A stretch of DNA of 64,000 nucleotides from Sphingobium sp. CECT 9361 (GTDB lineage: Bacteria; Pseudomonadota; Alphaproteobacteria; Sphingomonadales; Sphingomonadaceae). Each line of letters opens with the position of its first letter. Position 1 is the stretch's first letter. Location of the stretch: positions 62,001-126,000 of the forward strand of contig NZ_CAKKNC010000006.1 of the NCBI RefSeq assembly GCF_918741285.1. Reading direction: 5' to 3'. Positions 1-9,617 of this stretch are shown piece after piece. The position numbers and the translations under genes are program-made. Below the pieces are notes generated by a model, which searched no databases, was not told the origin of the DNA, and saw only the letters and a program-made list of their open reading frames with translations.

Positions 1-1
1 T

Positions 2-436
2 TCGATCGTCTGGACGGGGCTTGCGGCTGCGCCGTGGCTTTCCGGGCCTCCCAATGACGCGATGGGATGGGGGTTCGGCATCGCATTCCCGTTGTTCGGT
101 ATACCCTTCATCCTCGTAGGGCTGTGGATGCTGAACAAGCCGTTGCATATTCGCAAAGAGGCTGCATCGACCATCTACGGGCTGACCAATCGGCGGCTGA
201 TCCGGATCATATTGGGCAAGACGCGCCAGACGGATTTCGTCCAGCTCGATCATATGGGGCCAGTGAGCTGCCTCGCTGCGGAGGACGGTTGGGGAACGCT
301 TACGGTGCAGACCGGGAGCCATGTGGATAGCGACGGCGATCGCGTGACGGACAGCTTCGTCATTGCGGGGGTGCCACAGGTCGAAAAGCTCCGGCGCCTG
401 TTAATCGAATGCCTGGAAAAAAACCATAGGGAATGA
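2..436 (+). CDS. Partial membrane protein with bacterial PH-like domain
   Basis: The reading frame is open from the first bases of the window, so the 5' end is missing; an internal ATG at 62 is probably not the true start. The visible N-terminal part is hydrophobic (GFGIAFPLFGIPFILVGLWM), a likely membrane segment. It is followed by a soluble stretch beginning YGLTNRRLIRI, which resembles the start of bacterial PH-like domains, often anchored by one or two N-terminal helices. The function is unknown. The family guess rests on one short motif plus the topology. It runs on the same strand as the PilZ gene that starts 74 bases downstream, but nothing shows a functional link. Confidence 0.6.
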   Translation, partial: SIVWTGLAAAPWLSGPPNDAMGWGFGIAFPLFGIPFILVGLWMLNKPLHIRKEAASTIYGLTNRRLIRIILGKTRQTDFVQLDHMGPVSCLAAEDGWGTLTVQTGSHVDSDGDRVTDSFVIAGVPQVEKLRRLLIECLEKNHRE

Positions 437-509
437 ACGCGTTTACTCGTTCTGTTTGCGAAACGTTAACTACATTTGGAGATAATCATGGCATAAAGGA
501 GGCTGTGCC

Positions 510-875
510 ATGCAGGCGAAACGCGGTCGGGTGCGAGTGTCGGTGGACATTCCGGTGACGATTACCACGGTTCTGGACTCTCAGGACGCGACAGTAACCA
601 ACCTGAGCGAATCCGGCGCGCAGGTGCGCGGAAGCACTTTGCCCAAAGGCACGGATTTTCAGCTCGATTGCGAGGGCCACACGACCTTTGCCAAGGTGAT
701 GTGGATTAGCGAAGGCGACTGCATGGGCGTGCGCTTTCCCTTCGACCTACAAAGCGGGCCGCTATACCAAGCCCTGGAATATGCGCAGTCAAACCGCAGG
801 CATCGGCGTGGCATGCCGCCCGCCAGCTTGTCCGAATCGGTGCCCGTTTATGCGGGGTTCGGGCGGCGGCGTTAG
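510..875 (+). CDS. PilZ domain protein
   Basis: A 121-residue single-domain protein with the two PilZ signatures that bind cyclic di-GMP: an arginine-rich start (KRGRVRVSVDIPV, residues 4-16) and NLSESG (N/D-x-S-x-x-G) about 20 residues later. A good ribosome site (AAAGGAGG) lies just upstream of the ATG at 510. In alphaproteobacteria such stand-alone PilZ proteins relay c-di-GMP levels to motility, polysaccharide or cell-cycle targets; which target applies here is not visible. The Arg/Lys-rich tail after about residue 93 is probably disordered. Its stop overlaps the stop of the convergent lyase gene by four bases. Confidence 0.85.
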   Translation: MQAKRGRVRVSVDIPVTITTVLDSQDATVTNLSESGAQVRGSTLPKGTDFQLDCEGHTTFAKVMWISEGDCMGVRFPFDLQSGPLYQALEYAQSNRRHRRGMPPASLSESVPVYAGFGRRR

Positions 876-2275
876 TTTTTTGCCGCCGCGCTTTTATACC
901 AGCTCACGCCAACCTCACTCCGCGCAACGGATGCCAGATCGCGCGGTGCGCCGAACGATCGATCGGCAACATCCGCAGGGTAGAGCAGCCCGTTTGCGGC
1001 GCGGGCGAGTGCAACGGGTTTGCCCGACATGGATTCCGACAGATCAGCGGGCGCCTCGCTCAAGCGGTTGTCGACAAAGGCTATGCCGGTCGTTTCCGTT
1101 CCGACGGTAAAGGGGCTGACCCCATCCTTGCCCACCACCAGATTCTGCGTGAACGTCGTGCGCGTCGGTGAGACGCCGCGCTTGTCCCCTGCCCCCGCGC
1201 CGATGGCAACCTGCGCTGAGTTGATGATGCTGTTGCGTTCGATCAGCGTGTCCGTCACGGGGGAATAGCCGTTGAGCGGCGGGTTCTTTGCGCCGTTCAT
1301 GATGGCGATCGCGGCATAGAAATCGGTGCCGGTCACACCTTCGATATAATTGTCCCGCACGATGTGCCGCGCATTGATAATACGGATGCCCCCCGTCTCG
1401 GGCTTGCCCTTACCCAGGATGACATTGCGTTCCACGACATTGCCGTCGCCATGGCGCAAGACGATGGAACCCTGCGACGCGACGATGACGTTACGCCGGA
1501 TAATATTGCCGCCGGATTTGATCGAGATGATCTCCGCCTCACCGTCGCACTCCTCAAAGTAATTCTCTTCGATCACCGTCTTCGAATCCGACCGCGACAA
1601 ATCGCTGGTGCCGACGCGGATCGTTTCGCCGCCATTGCTGCCCAGCGGCGGGCGGTGGCCGAAATAATTGTGATCGATGCGGTGGCGATCCGGCATAGGT
1701 TGCGGGTCGTCACGGATCACCGCCAGCGTGACGCCCCGGCTTGCCTTACCGACGATGTGCGAATGATCGACGCGATTGTCGTGACCGTACAGCGCGATCC
1801 AGTTTTCGCCTTCCTCCGGATCGGGCTGGCTGAAATTGTCGATCACGATTTCCGTGACGCGGGAATTGGAGGCGACGACGCCTTGCTTGCGGCGGAACGA
1901 TATAAGATCGGAATCGGCGCTATAGCCATTGCGGAACACAAGGCCCGACACGACGAGATACTCGCCCGCCAGACGCAAATTCGACCGTCCGGACAGAATC
2001 ACCGCCCCCTTCGTCTGCGCGCGCAGGGTGACGGGCTTGGCGGCAGTGCCATGCGCTTCGAAGATCAGTTCAGCATTCTTCCAGTCGCCATTGGCTAGAG
2101 TGACGATGTCGCCAGGCGCGAGCGTAGCTGCCAGCTTTTCATATTCCGGCATATTGTGCACGAGATATTCGCGCGACGCGGTGGGGCTGACGCAACTGGC
2201 AAGCATCAGGAAGGTAGCGACGGCTTTGGGGACGGCGAAGAACCCTTCTGTCCCGAATCGCTGCACGCGCGACAT
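872..2275 (-). CDS. PL6 family polysaccharide lyase (chondroitinase B/alginate lyase type), lipoprotein
   Basis: A right-handed beta-helix lyase. After an N-terminal hydrophobic segment comes a lipobox-like LASC, so it is probably a lipoprotein of the periplasm or outer membrane. The repeated N-x-I/V-x-x-N rungs (VIEENYFEE, IIRRNVIVA, VVERNVILG) are typical of PL6. The Lys of EIISIKSGG and the Arg of IVLRHGDG are 21 residues apart, the same spacing as the catalytic Lys250/Arg271 pair of chondroitinase B. The substrate is a uronate-containing polymer, perhaps alginate; it cannot be told by eye. No TonB receptor, sugar transporter or uronate catabolic gene lies beside it. A GTG 24 bases upstream (2299) is an alternative start. 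Confidence 0.85.
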   Translation of the reverse strand: MSRVQRFGTEGFFAVPKAVATFLMLASCVSPTASREYLVHNMPEYEKLAATLAPGDIVTLANGDWKNAELIFEAHGTAAKPVTLRAQTKGAVILSGRSNLRLAGEYLVVSGLVFRNGYSADSDLISFRRKQGVVASNSRVTEIVIDNFSQPDPEEGENWIALYGHDNRVDHSHIVGKASRGVTLAVIRDDPQPMPDRHRIDHNYFGHRPPLGSNGGETIRVGTSDLSRSDSKTVIEENYFEECDGEAEIISIKSGGNIIRRNVIVASQGSIVLRHGDGNVVERNVILGKGKPETGGIRIINARHIVRDNYIEGVTGTDFYAAIAIMNGAKNPPLNGYSPVTDTLIERNSIINSAQVAIGAGAGDKRGVSPTRTTFTQNLVVGKDGVSPFTVGTETTGIAFVDNRLSEAPADLSESMSGKPVALARAANGLLYPADVADRSFGAPRDLASVARSEVGVSWYKSAAAKN

Positions 2276-2421
2276 TTGCGGATATTTGCGTTTTCTCACA
2301 TCCGCCGTCTAACAGTTCGGTCAGCGATCGGCCAGCGGCAAGGCGCAGGTGACTGTTCTTTTGTTAGGCAATGTCGGTAAAAGCAGTTTCCCCTTTGTTC
2401 TCTCTCCCCTAGACAGACGAA

Positions 2422-5172
2422 GTGAATCCTTCGCTGCCCTCCCCGCTTGCCTATCCCGCGCTCCATGCCAGCCACGGCGGCATATGGTTGCGCGAGGGGG
2501 GAGAAACACGCGGCATATCGAAGGGCGAAGCCGTGGGACGCGCGGCGGAGACTCCGGTCTTGCTGCTGAACGGTCCCTTGGCGGGACAGCGGCTGGGCTA
2601 TGCCGATCTCAATGGTCTCGACCTGCTGGAATTATGGGCGTTCGTGCATCCGGCACGCTTTGTGGTGCCGACCGCCAAAGGACTGGCCGAAGCGTTGCGC
2701 CTGCCTGCGCCTGCCACCGAAGCGGACATACCCGCGCTGATCCATGCGATTGCCGAGCGCCTGATCGCGCAACTTTCGGCAAGCGACTGGGCTGAGCGCG
2801 AAGGGGCGTGGACATCGGCGCAATCGCTGTACCGGCTGCGCTGGCCATGGGCGCAATTGGTCACGCCCCATTTGGCGACACCCCAGGAAGCGGAGCGCTG
2901 GCTGTTTTCCAAGCTGCCCGAATGGGAGGAAGCTGCCCCCCGCCCTGCCCCGCGCACCATCAGCCTGAACGGCGACAAGGTGCTGGAGCGGCTCGACATG
3001 TTGACGGGGCATGGCGCCGAAACCCGCCCCGGCCAACGGGCCTATGCCGAAAATGCCGCCGCCAGCTTCGCACCACGCGCGATGCGGGATCAGCCCAATA
3101 TGCTGCTCGCCGAAGCAGGGACCGGGATCGGCAAGACCTTGGGCTATCTCGCGCCCGCATCGCTCTGGTCCGCAGAGGCAGGCGGCGCAGTGTGGATATC
3201 GACCTATACCAAGGCGCTGCAACGGCAACTGGACCGCGAGACGATCCGGCTGTTCCCCGACGCAGAGACGCGCAAGCGGCGCGTGGTCGTGCGCAAGGGG
3301 CGGGAAAATTATCTCTGCCTGCTCAATCTGGAAGACGCATTGCAGGGCGGCTTTGCGGGACGTGCGGCGGTGCTTGCGCAACTGGTGGCGCGCTGGGCGG
3401 CGTTCACCAAGGATGGCGACATGGTGGGCGGCGACCTGCCCGGATGGCTGCCCACATTGTTCCGGCGCAATGGATCGACGGCGCTGACCGACCGGCGCGG
3501 CGAGTGCATCTACGCTGGCTGCCCGCATTACCGCAAATGCTTCATCGAGCGGGCATCGCGCGCATCGGCGGAAGCGGACATCGTGATCGCCAACCACGCG
3601 CTTGTGATGATCAACGCGGCGCGAGGGCGGGAAACGGGCAACCAGCCGCAGCGGATCATTTTCGACGAAGGCCATCACCTGTTCGATGCCGCCGATTCGA
3701 CGTTCGCGGCTTTGCTGTCGGGGCAGGAAGCCATCGAATTGCGGCGCTGGGTGATCGGGCCGGAAGGTTCCTCGCGCGGAAGGCGGCGCGGTCTGGCCGC
3801 GCGACTCTCCGATGTGGCGAGCTATGATGCCGAAGGAGCGCTGGCGATTGAAGCGGCACGCCATGCGGCGCAAGCCCTGCCGGGCGACGAATGGCTAAAG
3901 CGCGTCGTGGCGGGCGATGCGTTCGGGCCGGTCGAGGCGTTGCTCGCGGCAGTGCGGGGGACGGTGTACGCGCGGGCAGCCGAGAGCGGCAAGGACGCCG
4001 ACGCAGGATATGGGCTGGAAACCGAACTGGCCGAGCCGGATGGCGCGCTGGTCGAAGCGGCGCAGGCTGCGGCCGAGGCTCTGGATGCGTTGCTGCGTCC
4101 GCTGACGCATCTGGGCAAAAGGTTGGAAGCGGTGGTGCAGGATCCGCCCGATTGGCTCGACGGACAGGCGCGCGCACGGATCGAAGGGGCCATCGCGTCG
4201 CTGGGCTGGCGATGCGATCTCGTGGCGGCATGGCTGGCGCTACTGTCGCGCATCGGCGGGCCTGCAGACCCCGATTTCGTCGATTGGCTGGCGGTCGATC
4301 GCTATGAAGGACGCGAGTTCGACATCGGCATCCATCGCCACTGGCTCGACCCTACCAAGCCGTTGGCATCGGCAGTGCTGAAGCCCGCGCATGGCGTGAT
4401 CGTGACATCGGCTACGCTGAAAGGCGGCGGCGACTGGAATCTGGCGGAAGCGCGTAGTGGCACGTTACACCTCTCCCGCCCCGCCGCGCGGTTCGAGGCT
4501 GTCAGTCCGTTCGATTACCCTACGCAAGCCGAAGTTCTTGTCGTCACCGATATCAAGCGAGGCGATATCGCCGCGATGTCCGGCGCTTATGCGCGGCTGA
4601 TCGAGGCGGCGCAGGGCGGGACGCTTGGCCTGTTCACCGCCATCCGTCGGTTGCGGGCGGTCCATGCGCGGATCGCCGACCGGCTGGCACGCGCGGGATT
4701 GCCGTTGTTCGCGCAGCATGTCGATCCGATGGACACGGGCACTTTGGTCGATATTTTCCGCGACGATCCGCGCGCTTCGCTGCTCGGCACCGATGCCCTG
4801 CGCGACGGTGTCGATGTGCCGGGCGATTCGCTGCGGCTGGTGGTGATGGAGGGCGTCCCCTGGCCAAAACCAACAGTGCTGCACAGCGCGCGCAAGCTGG
4901 CAGGCGGCGGAAGCCGTTACGACGATGCGCTGATCCGCGCGCGACTGGCGCAGGCCTTCGGACGGCTGATCCGCCGCGCGAGCGACCGGGGGTGTTTCGT
5001 GATCCTGTCTGCCGCCATGCCCAGCCGTTTGCTGTCGGCGTTTCCCGAAGGCGTCGCGATCCGTAGGGTCACTCTGGACGAAGCGATCATCGCGGTCAGT
5101 CGACTTTCTGTGCCTGACGCACTTGGCGCGGCGGCAACTTTGGTGCATCACGATGGCGCAGGTTCAGCCTGA
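2422..5172 (+). CDS. DinG/XPD-type ATP-dependent DNA helicase
   Basis: A 916-residue superfamily 2 helicase with an iron-sulphur cluster. Walker A is AGTGIGKT (about residues 231-238), the DEAH-like box is DEGH (415-418), and the motif VI equivalent is QAFGRLIRR near the end. Four cysteines between motifs I and II (C299, C362, C367, C373) match the 4Fe-4S site of XPD/DinG enzymes. These helicases unwind 5'-3' and help clear R-loops, D-loops or damaged forks. The N-terminal 200 residues are family-specific and carry no motif I know. The start is GTG with no strong ribosome site. No LexA box is visible upstream, unlike E. coli dinG. The sixA-like gene follows after 17 bases. Confidence 0.88.
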   Translation: MNPSLPSPLAYPALHASHGGIWLREGGETRGISKGEAVGRAAETPVLLLNGPLAGQRLGYADLNGLDLLELWAFVHPARFVVPTAKGLAEALRLPAPATEADIPALIHAIAERLIAQLSASDWAEREGAWTSAQSLYRLRWPWAQLVTPHLATPQEAERWLFSKLPEWEEAAPRPAPRTISLNGDKVLERLDMLTGHGAETRPGQRAYAENAAASFAPRAMRDQPNMLLAEAGTGIGKTLGYLAPASLWSAEAGGAVWISTYTKALQRQLDRETIRLFPDAETRKRRVVVRKGRENYLCLLNLEDALQGGFAGRAAVLAQLVARWAAFTKDGDMVGGDLPGWLPTLFRRNGSTALTDRRGECIYAGCPHYRKCFIERASRASAEADIVIANHALVMINAARGRETGNQPQRIIFDEGHHLFDAADSTFAALLSGQEAIELRRWVIGPEGSSRGRRRGLAARLSDVASYDAEGALAIEAARHAAQALPGDEWLKRVVAGDAFGPVEALLAAVRGTVYARAAESGKDADAGYGLETELAEPDGALVEAAQAAAEALDALLRPLTHLGKRLEAVVQDPPDWLDGQARARIEGAIASLGWRCDLVAAWLALLSRIGGPADPDFVDWLAVDRYEGREFDIGIHRHWLDPTKPLASAVLKPAHGVIVTSATLKGGGDWNLAEARSGTLHLSRPAARFEAVSPFDYPTQAEVLVVTDIKRGDIAAMSGAYARLIEAAQGGTLGLFTAIRRLRAVHARIADRLARAGLPLFAQHVDPMDTGTLVDIFRDDPRASLLGTDALRDGVDVPGDSLRLVVMEGVPWPKPTVLHSARKLAGGGSRYDDALIRARLAQAFGRLIRRASDRGCFVILSAAMPSRLLSAFPEGVAIRRVTLDEAIIAVSRLSVPDALGAAATLVHHDGAGSA

Positions 5173-5189
5173 GCAGCGGTGGAGATAGA

Positions 5190-5732
5190 ATGAAGCGTCT
5201 GACCCTGTTGCGCCATGCCAAATCGGGCTGGGACGATCCGGTGAAGCGCGACTTCGACCGACCGCTTAACGAGCGCGGTGAGCGTGCCGCGACGCTGATG
5301 GGCCGTTTTGCGAAGAAGGAAGGGATGGCATTCGACGTTCTGGTCGCATCGCCTGCCGTGCGAGTGGTGGAAACACTCGACCATTTCCTCGACAGCTATG
5401 GCCAGGCGATCGAGACATTGTGGGACCGACGGATTTATCTCGCATCCTCCGCGGCGCTTATCGATGTGCTCCATGCGATGCCGGATACTGCCGACAGCGT
5501 ATTAATGGCAGGGCATAACCCGGGTCTGGAAGACCTGATCCTTGACATGGTGCCGGACGATGGCAGCAATCCATTGCGCGACGAGGTGGAAGAGAAATTT
5601 CCGACCGCCAGCCTTGCGACCTTGGAATTCGCAGTAGACCATTGGAAGGATGCCGACGCGAAAAACGCGACACTGGTAGCGTTCGTCCGCCCCCGCGATC
5701 TCGATGCGGCACTCGGGCCTGAAGTGCACTAA
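5190..5732 (+). CDS. SixA-type histidine phosphatase
   Basis: A 180-residue histidine phosphatase superfamily (branch 1) protein. The catalytic LLRHAKS has the phospho-accepting H9, and the second histidine is H109 in MAGHNPGLEDL. The RHAKS variant and the short length match SixA, which removes phosphate from phosphohistidine proteins such as HPt domains and PTS components. The partner here is unknown; CckA in this window is far away and no histidine phosphotransferase is present nearby. It sits 17 bases after the helicase gene, so the two may be cotranscribed. It converges on the merR gene with only five bases between stops. Confidence 0.85.
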   Translation: MKRLTLLRHAKSGWDDPVKRDFDRPLNERGERAATLMGRFAKKEGMAFDVLVASPAVRVVETLDHFLDSYGQAIETLWDRRIYLASSAALIDVLHAMPDTADSVLMAGHNPGLEDLILDMVPDDGSNPLRDEVEEKFPTASLATLEFAVDHWKDADAKNATLVAFVRPRDLDAALGPEVH

Positions 5733-5737
5733 ACCGA

Positions 5738-6133
5738 TCAGGCAAGCGAGGCGGCGAGTTTCTCTCTTATTGCTTCGAGACGCGCGATTAACGTCGCGTC
5801 GGCCAATGCGGCAACAGGCATTGGCGCTTCATCTGCTGAACTGGGCCGTACCGGTGTCGGTTCGGCGACAGCCGCGACCCTGTTAGGGTCCACATCCACC
5901 AAAGCCTTTTGCGCGCCGCGCACGGTAAACCCTTCGACATTCAACAGTCGATGAATCTCCCGCGCCAAAGCTACATCGGAAGGCCGATAATAGCGGCGGT
6001 TGCCGGATCGCTGGAGCGGGCGCAATTGGGGAAAGCGCGTTTCCCAATAGCGCAGGATATGCTGCGGCAAGCCTAGCTCGGTCGACAATTCACCGATCGT
6101 CAGAAATGCCCCATCCGCTTTCATGACAATCAT
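5738..6133 (-). CDS. MerR family transcriptional regulator
   Basis: A 131-residue regulator with an N-terminal winged helix-turn-helix: FLTIGELSTELGLPQHILRYW followed by the wing region RRYYRPSDV. No metal-binding cysteines are present, so it is not a mercury- or copper-type MerR; the C-terminal part is Ala/Pro-rich. It lies 46 bases after ihfA and ends the rpmF-plsX-fabH-ihfA-merR run, a gene order common in alphaproteobacteria. Its ligand and targets are unknown. A second in-frame ATG lies nine bases downstream of the chosen start (6124). Confidence 0.85.
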   Translation of the reverse strand: MIVMKADGAFLTIGELSTELGLPQHILRYWETRFPQLRPLQRSGNRRYYRPSDVALAREIHRLLNVEGFTVRGAQKALVDVDPNRVAAVAEPTPVRPSSADEAPMPVAALADATLIARLEAIREKLAASLA

Positions 6134-6179
6134 GTTGCACCCAGCAAGGGCCCAACGTCAACCATTTAGCCGCAGATGC

Positions 6180-6476
6180 TTAGCCGCGTGCGATGCGTTC
6201 CCGCATGGTCTGGCTCGCCCGGAACGTCAGCACCCGGCGCGGTGCGATCGACACTTCAACCCCGGTCTTGGGGTTACGGCCCACCCGCTCATTCTTGTCC
6301 CGCAGGACAAACGTGCCAAAGCTTGAAATCTTGACATTCTCGCCATTGGCAAGCGCTTCACACATTAGGCGCAGGATCGTTTCAACCATAGAGGCCGATT
6401 CCGCGCGCGATAGTCCAATCTGTCGATTCAGCGATTCTGCCAAATCGGCGCGCGTCAACGTTGCATTGTTCGTCAT
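6180..6476 (-). CDS. ihfA: Integration host factor alpha subunit
   Basis: A 98-residue HU/IHF family DNA-bending protein. It starts [11 protein letters not shown] and carries the conserved arm region GRNPKTG before a final helix. The ...[12 protein letters not shown] stretch and its place after fabH identify it as the alpha subunit rather than HU. It heterodimerises with IHF-beta, encoded elsewhere, and bends DNA at promoters and recombination sites. ATG at 6476 is preferred over the TTG directly before it (6479) because a GGGG ribosome site stands five bases upstream. There are 166 bases between fabH and this gene, so it may have its own promoter. Confidence 0.93.
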   Translation of the reverse strand: MTNNATLTRADLAESLNRQIGLSRAESASMVETILRLMCEALANGENVKISSFGTFVLRDKNERVGRNPKTGVEVSIAPRRVLTFRASQTMRERIARG

Positions 6477-6645
6477 CAAATCCCCACCCGATGCAAACCC
6501 AAGGTCATTTCGATCCCGTGCCGAAACAACTCAAGGTCGATCTGCCTGATTACACGGGATTTTGCAAGCTGTACGAGCGAACAACAACAACGATTTCGGA
6601 CCAAATGTACCGTTACGATACGATCCCGGTCCTGACCGAGTCAGA

Positions 6646-7614
6646 TCACACGCGCAGCACGCAGGCTCCCCATGTAAAACCGCCACCCATCGCCTCCAAC
6701 ACGATGAGATCGCCTTGCTTTATGCGCCCGTCCCGCACGGCCACGTCCAGCGCGAGCGGCACCGATGCCGCCGATGTATTCGCGTGACGATCCACAGTCA
6801 TCACGACCTTTTCCGCCGGCAGGCCCAGCTTCCGCGCAGTGGCATCCAGAATGCGGGCGTTGGCCTGATGCGGCACGACCCAATCCACGTCTGCGGAGGT
6901 CAGGCCTACCTGATCCAATGTTTCGCCCATCACCGACGCCAGGTTGACGACGGCATGGCGGAACACTTCCTTGCCCTTCATGCGCAGCTTGCCGACCGTG
7001 CCGGTGGTCGACACGCCACCGTCGACATACAGCATGTCGTTATAGCGGCCATCGGCATGCAGCTTGGTGGCGAGGATGCCGCGATGGCCCTCGGCGGTTT
7101 CTTCGGCGCCGAGTACGATGGCGCCTGCCCCGTCGCCAAACAGAACGCAGGTGCCGCGATCTTCCCAGTCGAGAATGCGGCTGAACGTTTCCGATCCGAT
7201 CACCAGCGCCTTGTGCGCGGTGCCGCCGCGAATCATGCTGTCGGCAACCGACATGGCGTACAGAAAGCCCGAACAGACCGCCGCCAGATCGAAGGCGATG
7301 CAGTCATTGATACCCAATGCCGCCTGAACGATGGTCGCGGTTGCCGGAAATGTCTGGTCGGGAGTCGCCGTCGCCAGCACGATCAGGTCGATCTCGCGGG
7401 CATCGATGCCCGCCGCCGCCAGTGCATTGCGTGCGGCCTCGGTCGCCAGAGTACCGGTCGTCTCACCGTCCGCAGCAAGGTGACGGTTGCGGATGCCCGT
7501 GCGTTCCACGATCCATTCGTCAGTCGTATCCACCGTCTGCGCAAGTTCTGCATTGCTGACGGCGCGAGGCGGCAGGGCGGAGCCCGTGCCAAGCAGAACG
7601 GAACGGCGAATCAT
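6646..7614 (-). CDS. fabH: 3-oxoacyl-[acyl-carrier-protein] synthase III
   Basis: KAS III starts fatty acid synthesis by condensing acetyl-CoA with malonyl-ACP. The 322-residue protein has the full catalytic triad: C114 in AAVCSGF, H249 in [10 protein letters not shown] and N279 in RHANTSAAS, with the glycine-rich C-terminal GGGFTWGA. Its ATG overlaps the plsX stop in an ATGA, which implies translational coupling between fatty acid initiation and phospholipid acyl supply. The length is normal for the family. Confidence 0.96.
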   Translation of the reverse strand: MIRRSVLLGTGSALPPRAVSNAELAQTVDTTDEWIVERTGIRNRHLAADGETTGTLATEAARNALAAAGIDAREIDLIVLATATPDQTFPATATIVQAALGINDCIAFDLAAVCSGFLYAMSVADSMIRGGTAHKALVIGSETFSRILDWEDRGTCVLFGDGAGAIVLGAEETAEGHRGILATKLHADGRYNDMLYVDGGVSTTGTVGKLRMKGKEVFRHAVVNLASVMGETLDQVGLTSADVDWVVPHQANARILDATARKLGLPAEKVVMTVDRHANTSAASVPLALDVAVRDGRIKQGDLIVLEAMGGGFTWGACVLRV

Positions 7615-8699
7615 TTTGCAGACTGCTCCATGGGCGGCGTCGCCCCTTTACGGCCACCGGCACTTTTGGCGTCAGCCGCAAGCGTACCGATATTGGCCAG
7701 ATCGTCGGCGATGCGACGTGTAATGTCTTCTTCCAGCAGCCGCGCGGCCACGTGGACGGCGTTGGCTACGCCCTTTTCATTGGCGCTGCCGTGGCTTTTC
7801 ACGACCACGCCGTTGAGGCCAAGAAACACCGCGCCGTTGTGATTGTTCGGATCGAGATGATGCTTGAGAAGATGCATTGCAGGCTTCGAAATCAGGAAAC
7901 CGATTTTTGAGCGAATCGAACTGGTGAAAGCATTGCGCAAAACATCGGTGACGAAGCGCGCCGTGCCTTCGATCGTCTTGAGCGCGATGTTCCCCGCAAA
8001 TCCCTCAGTCACCACGACGTCGGTATCGCCGCGATTGATCTTATCGCCTTCGATAAAGCCGTCGAACGACATGGGCAGCGCCGTCGCAGCGCGCAATTGC
8101 GCAGCGGCATCGCGAATCTCGTCGGTACCTTTCAGCTCCTCGGTGCCGATATTGAGCAAGCGGACACGCGGCCGCTCAAGATCGAGTACGGTGCGTGCAT
8201 AGGCGGCGCCCATCACTGCGAACTGCACCAGATTGCGGGCATCGCATTCGGTGTTCGCGCCAAGGTCGAGCATTACGACATCATTGTCGCCCAATGTGGG
8301 AAGCAACGCCGCCAGCGCGGGCCGGTCGATCCCCGGCATCGTGCGCAGCGCCAGTTTCGCCATTGCCATCAGCGCGCCGGTGTTGCCGGCGGACACGGCA
8401 GCCCCTGCCTTGCCTTCCTTCACCGCCTGAATAGCCAGCGCCATGGAGCTGTCTTTCTTGCGGATCGCCTGACTGGGCTTGTCCGATCCATCCACGACGT
8501 TTGGCGCGTGCACCACTTCGGATGCCGCGCGCAGATTCGGATGGTTTTCGAGGGCTGCGACAATCTGCGCTTCATCGCCAAACAGCGTGAAACGCAAGCC
8601 GTCATGACGTCGGCGGGCCAAAGCGGCGCCCGCGATCATCACGCGAACGCCCTCGTCTCCGCCCATCGCGTCAATGGCGATTCGCGGATACTGGCTCAC
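7611..8699 (-). CDS. plsX: Phosphate acyltransferase PlsX
   Basis: PlsX makes acyl-phosphate from acyl-ACP, feeding PlsY in glycerophospholipid synthesis; it is a peripheral membrane enzyme. The 362-residue sequence opens with [13 protein letters not shown] and contains [18 protein letters not shown] and [14 protein letters not shown], all hallmarks of the family. The start is GTG (GTGAGCCAGTAT), 33 bases downstream of the rpmF stop, and the 3' end overlaps fabH by four bases. The rpmF-plsX-fabH order is widely conserved in bacteria. Confidence 0.96.
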   Translation of the reverse strand: MSQYPRIAIDAMGGDEGVRVMIAGAALARRRHDGLRFTLFGDEAQIVAALENHPNLRAASEVVHAPNVVDGSDKPSQAIRKKDSSMALAIQAVKEGKAGAAVSAGNTGALMAMAKLALRTMPGIDRPALAALLPTLGDNDVVMLDLGANTECDARNLVQFAVMGAAYARTVLDLERPRVRLLNIGTEELKGTDEIRDAAAQLRAATALPMSFDGFIEGDKINRGDTDVVVTEGFAGNIALKTIEGTARFVTDVLRNAFTSSIRSKIGFLISKPAMHLLKHHLDPNNHNGAVFLGLNGVVVKSHGSANEKGVANAVHVAARLLEEDITRRIADDLANIGTLAADAKSAGGRKGATPPMEQSAK

Positions 8700-8732
8700 T
8701 GAAATCCCCCTGAAACGGAGAGGTGTGGGTGC

Positions 8733-8912
8733 TTACGCGCCGACCGCGATGACTTCGCGACCGTTATAGTGGCCGCAGGCGTTGCACAGATTGTGCGGAC
8801 GCTTCAGCTCACCACAATTGGAGCATTCCTGGTAAGCTTCAACCTTCAGCGTATCGTGGCTGCGACGCATACCACGCTTTGAAGGGGACGTTTTCCTCTT
8901 TGGGACAGCCAT
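8733..8912 (-). CDS. rpmF: 50S ribosomal protein L32
   Basis: A 59-residue ribosomal protein beginning [20 protein letters not shown]. It keeps a zinc-ribbon of four cysteines in the CSNC and CNAC pairs, so this is a zinc-binding L32. The start is fixed by the invariant MAVPKRK. An open frame continues upstream in the same phase but has no family similarity. It is the first gene of the rpmF-plsX-fabH set, linking ribosome and lipid synthesis. Confidence 0.97.
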   Translation of the reverse strand: MAVPKRKTSPSKRGMRRSHDTLKVEAYQECSNCGELKRPHNLCNACGHYNGREVIAVGA

Positions 8913-9145
8913 GCGGCACCTGTTTCCGTATATTAATGTCAGTGCGAACGGCCGGAACGCTTGGAAGATGCTGACGGCCAATCGAGCCGCAGACCCATGC
9001 GGCCCGGAATATCGCGAAGCCCTGCGCCTATACCGCTTTTTGGATCGGGTGCAAGAGATTCCTTGCTTGGCATATACGCGATATGTGCCTTGCCGTGAAG
9101 AACCCGGCGGGGCAAGGTTGCCGCTCACTACCGGGGGATTCCACG

Positions 9146-9577
9146 ATGTTCTTACCAATTACGCTGACGTTCGCAGCGGCGGCGGCTCTTATCAACCTGT
9201 GGCTGGCGATGCGTATCGGCCGCATCCGCATGGCGGAAAAGGTGCTGCATGGCGATGGCGGCAACAGCCCGCTGAGCAAGCGGATGCGCGCGCAGTCCAA
9301 CTATGTCGAATATACGCCGTTCGTGCTGATCCTGACCGGTCTGGTCGAAATGGCGCTGGGCAGCACGACATGGCTCTGGGCGACGGTCGCCGCCTATCTG
9401 ATCGCGCGGATACTCCATGCCCTGGGCATGGATTCGGACACCCCGGCCAAAACGCGGATGATCGGCATCCTCGTCACGTTTCTGGTGATCATCGGCTTGT
9501 CGATTGCAGCGCTCTACGCCGTCTACATCGGCATGGGCGAAGGCATGGCAACCGAACCGCTGAGCGCAACGGTATAG
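9146..9577 (+). CDS. MAPEG family membrane protein
   Basis: A 143-residue integral membrane protein with four predicted helices. The sequence around [18 protein letters not shown] is the MAPEG signature (R-x-N-x-x-E-x-x-P), which in eukaryotic relatives binds glutathione. Bacterial members are thought to be glutathione-linked transferases or peroxidases; the substrate here is unknown. ATG at 9146 is chosen because it begins the first membrane helix and has GGGGGA just upstream; the frame is open further upstream but without family features. It converges on the metallo-hydrolase gene across a hairpin. Confidence 0.87.
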   Translation: MFLPITLTFAAAAALINLWLAMRIGRIRMAEKVLHGDGGNSPLSKRMRAQSNYVEYTPFVLILTGLVEMALGSTTWLWATVAAYLIARILHALGMDSDTPAKTRMIGILVTFLVIIGLSIAALYAVYIGMGEGMATEPLSATV

Positions 9578-9582
9578 GGTCC

Positions 9583-9617
9583 ACCCCGTTCTCCTACGAA
9601 TGCATGGAGAACGGGGT
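9583..9617. terminator. Hairpin between convergent genes
   Basis: A perfect 12-bp inverted repeat (ACCCCGTTCTCC at 9583-9594 and its complement at 9606-9617) with an 11-base loop fills the space between the MAPEG gene and the convergent metallo-hydrolase gene, touching the latter's stop. Neither side has a clear T run, so it is a likely bidirectional transcript end or 3' stabiliser rather than a textbook intrinsic terminator. Confidence 0.55.

Noticed and set aside
2632-3873. 413-codon frame antisense to the helicase
   Set aside because: Shadow of a gene with complete helicase motifs; its product is Arg/Gln-rich without motifs.
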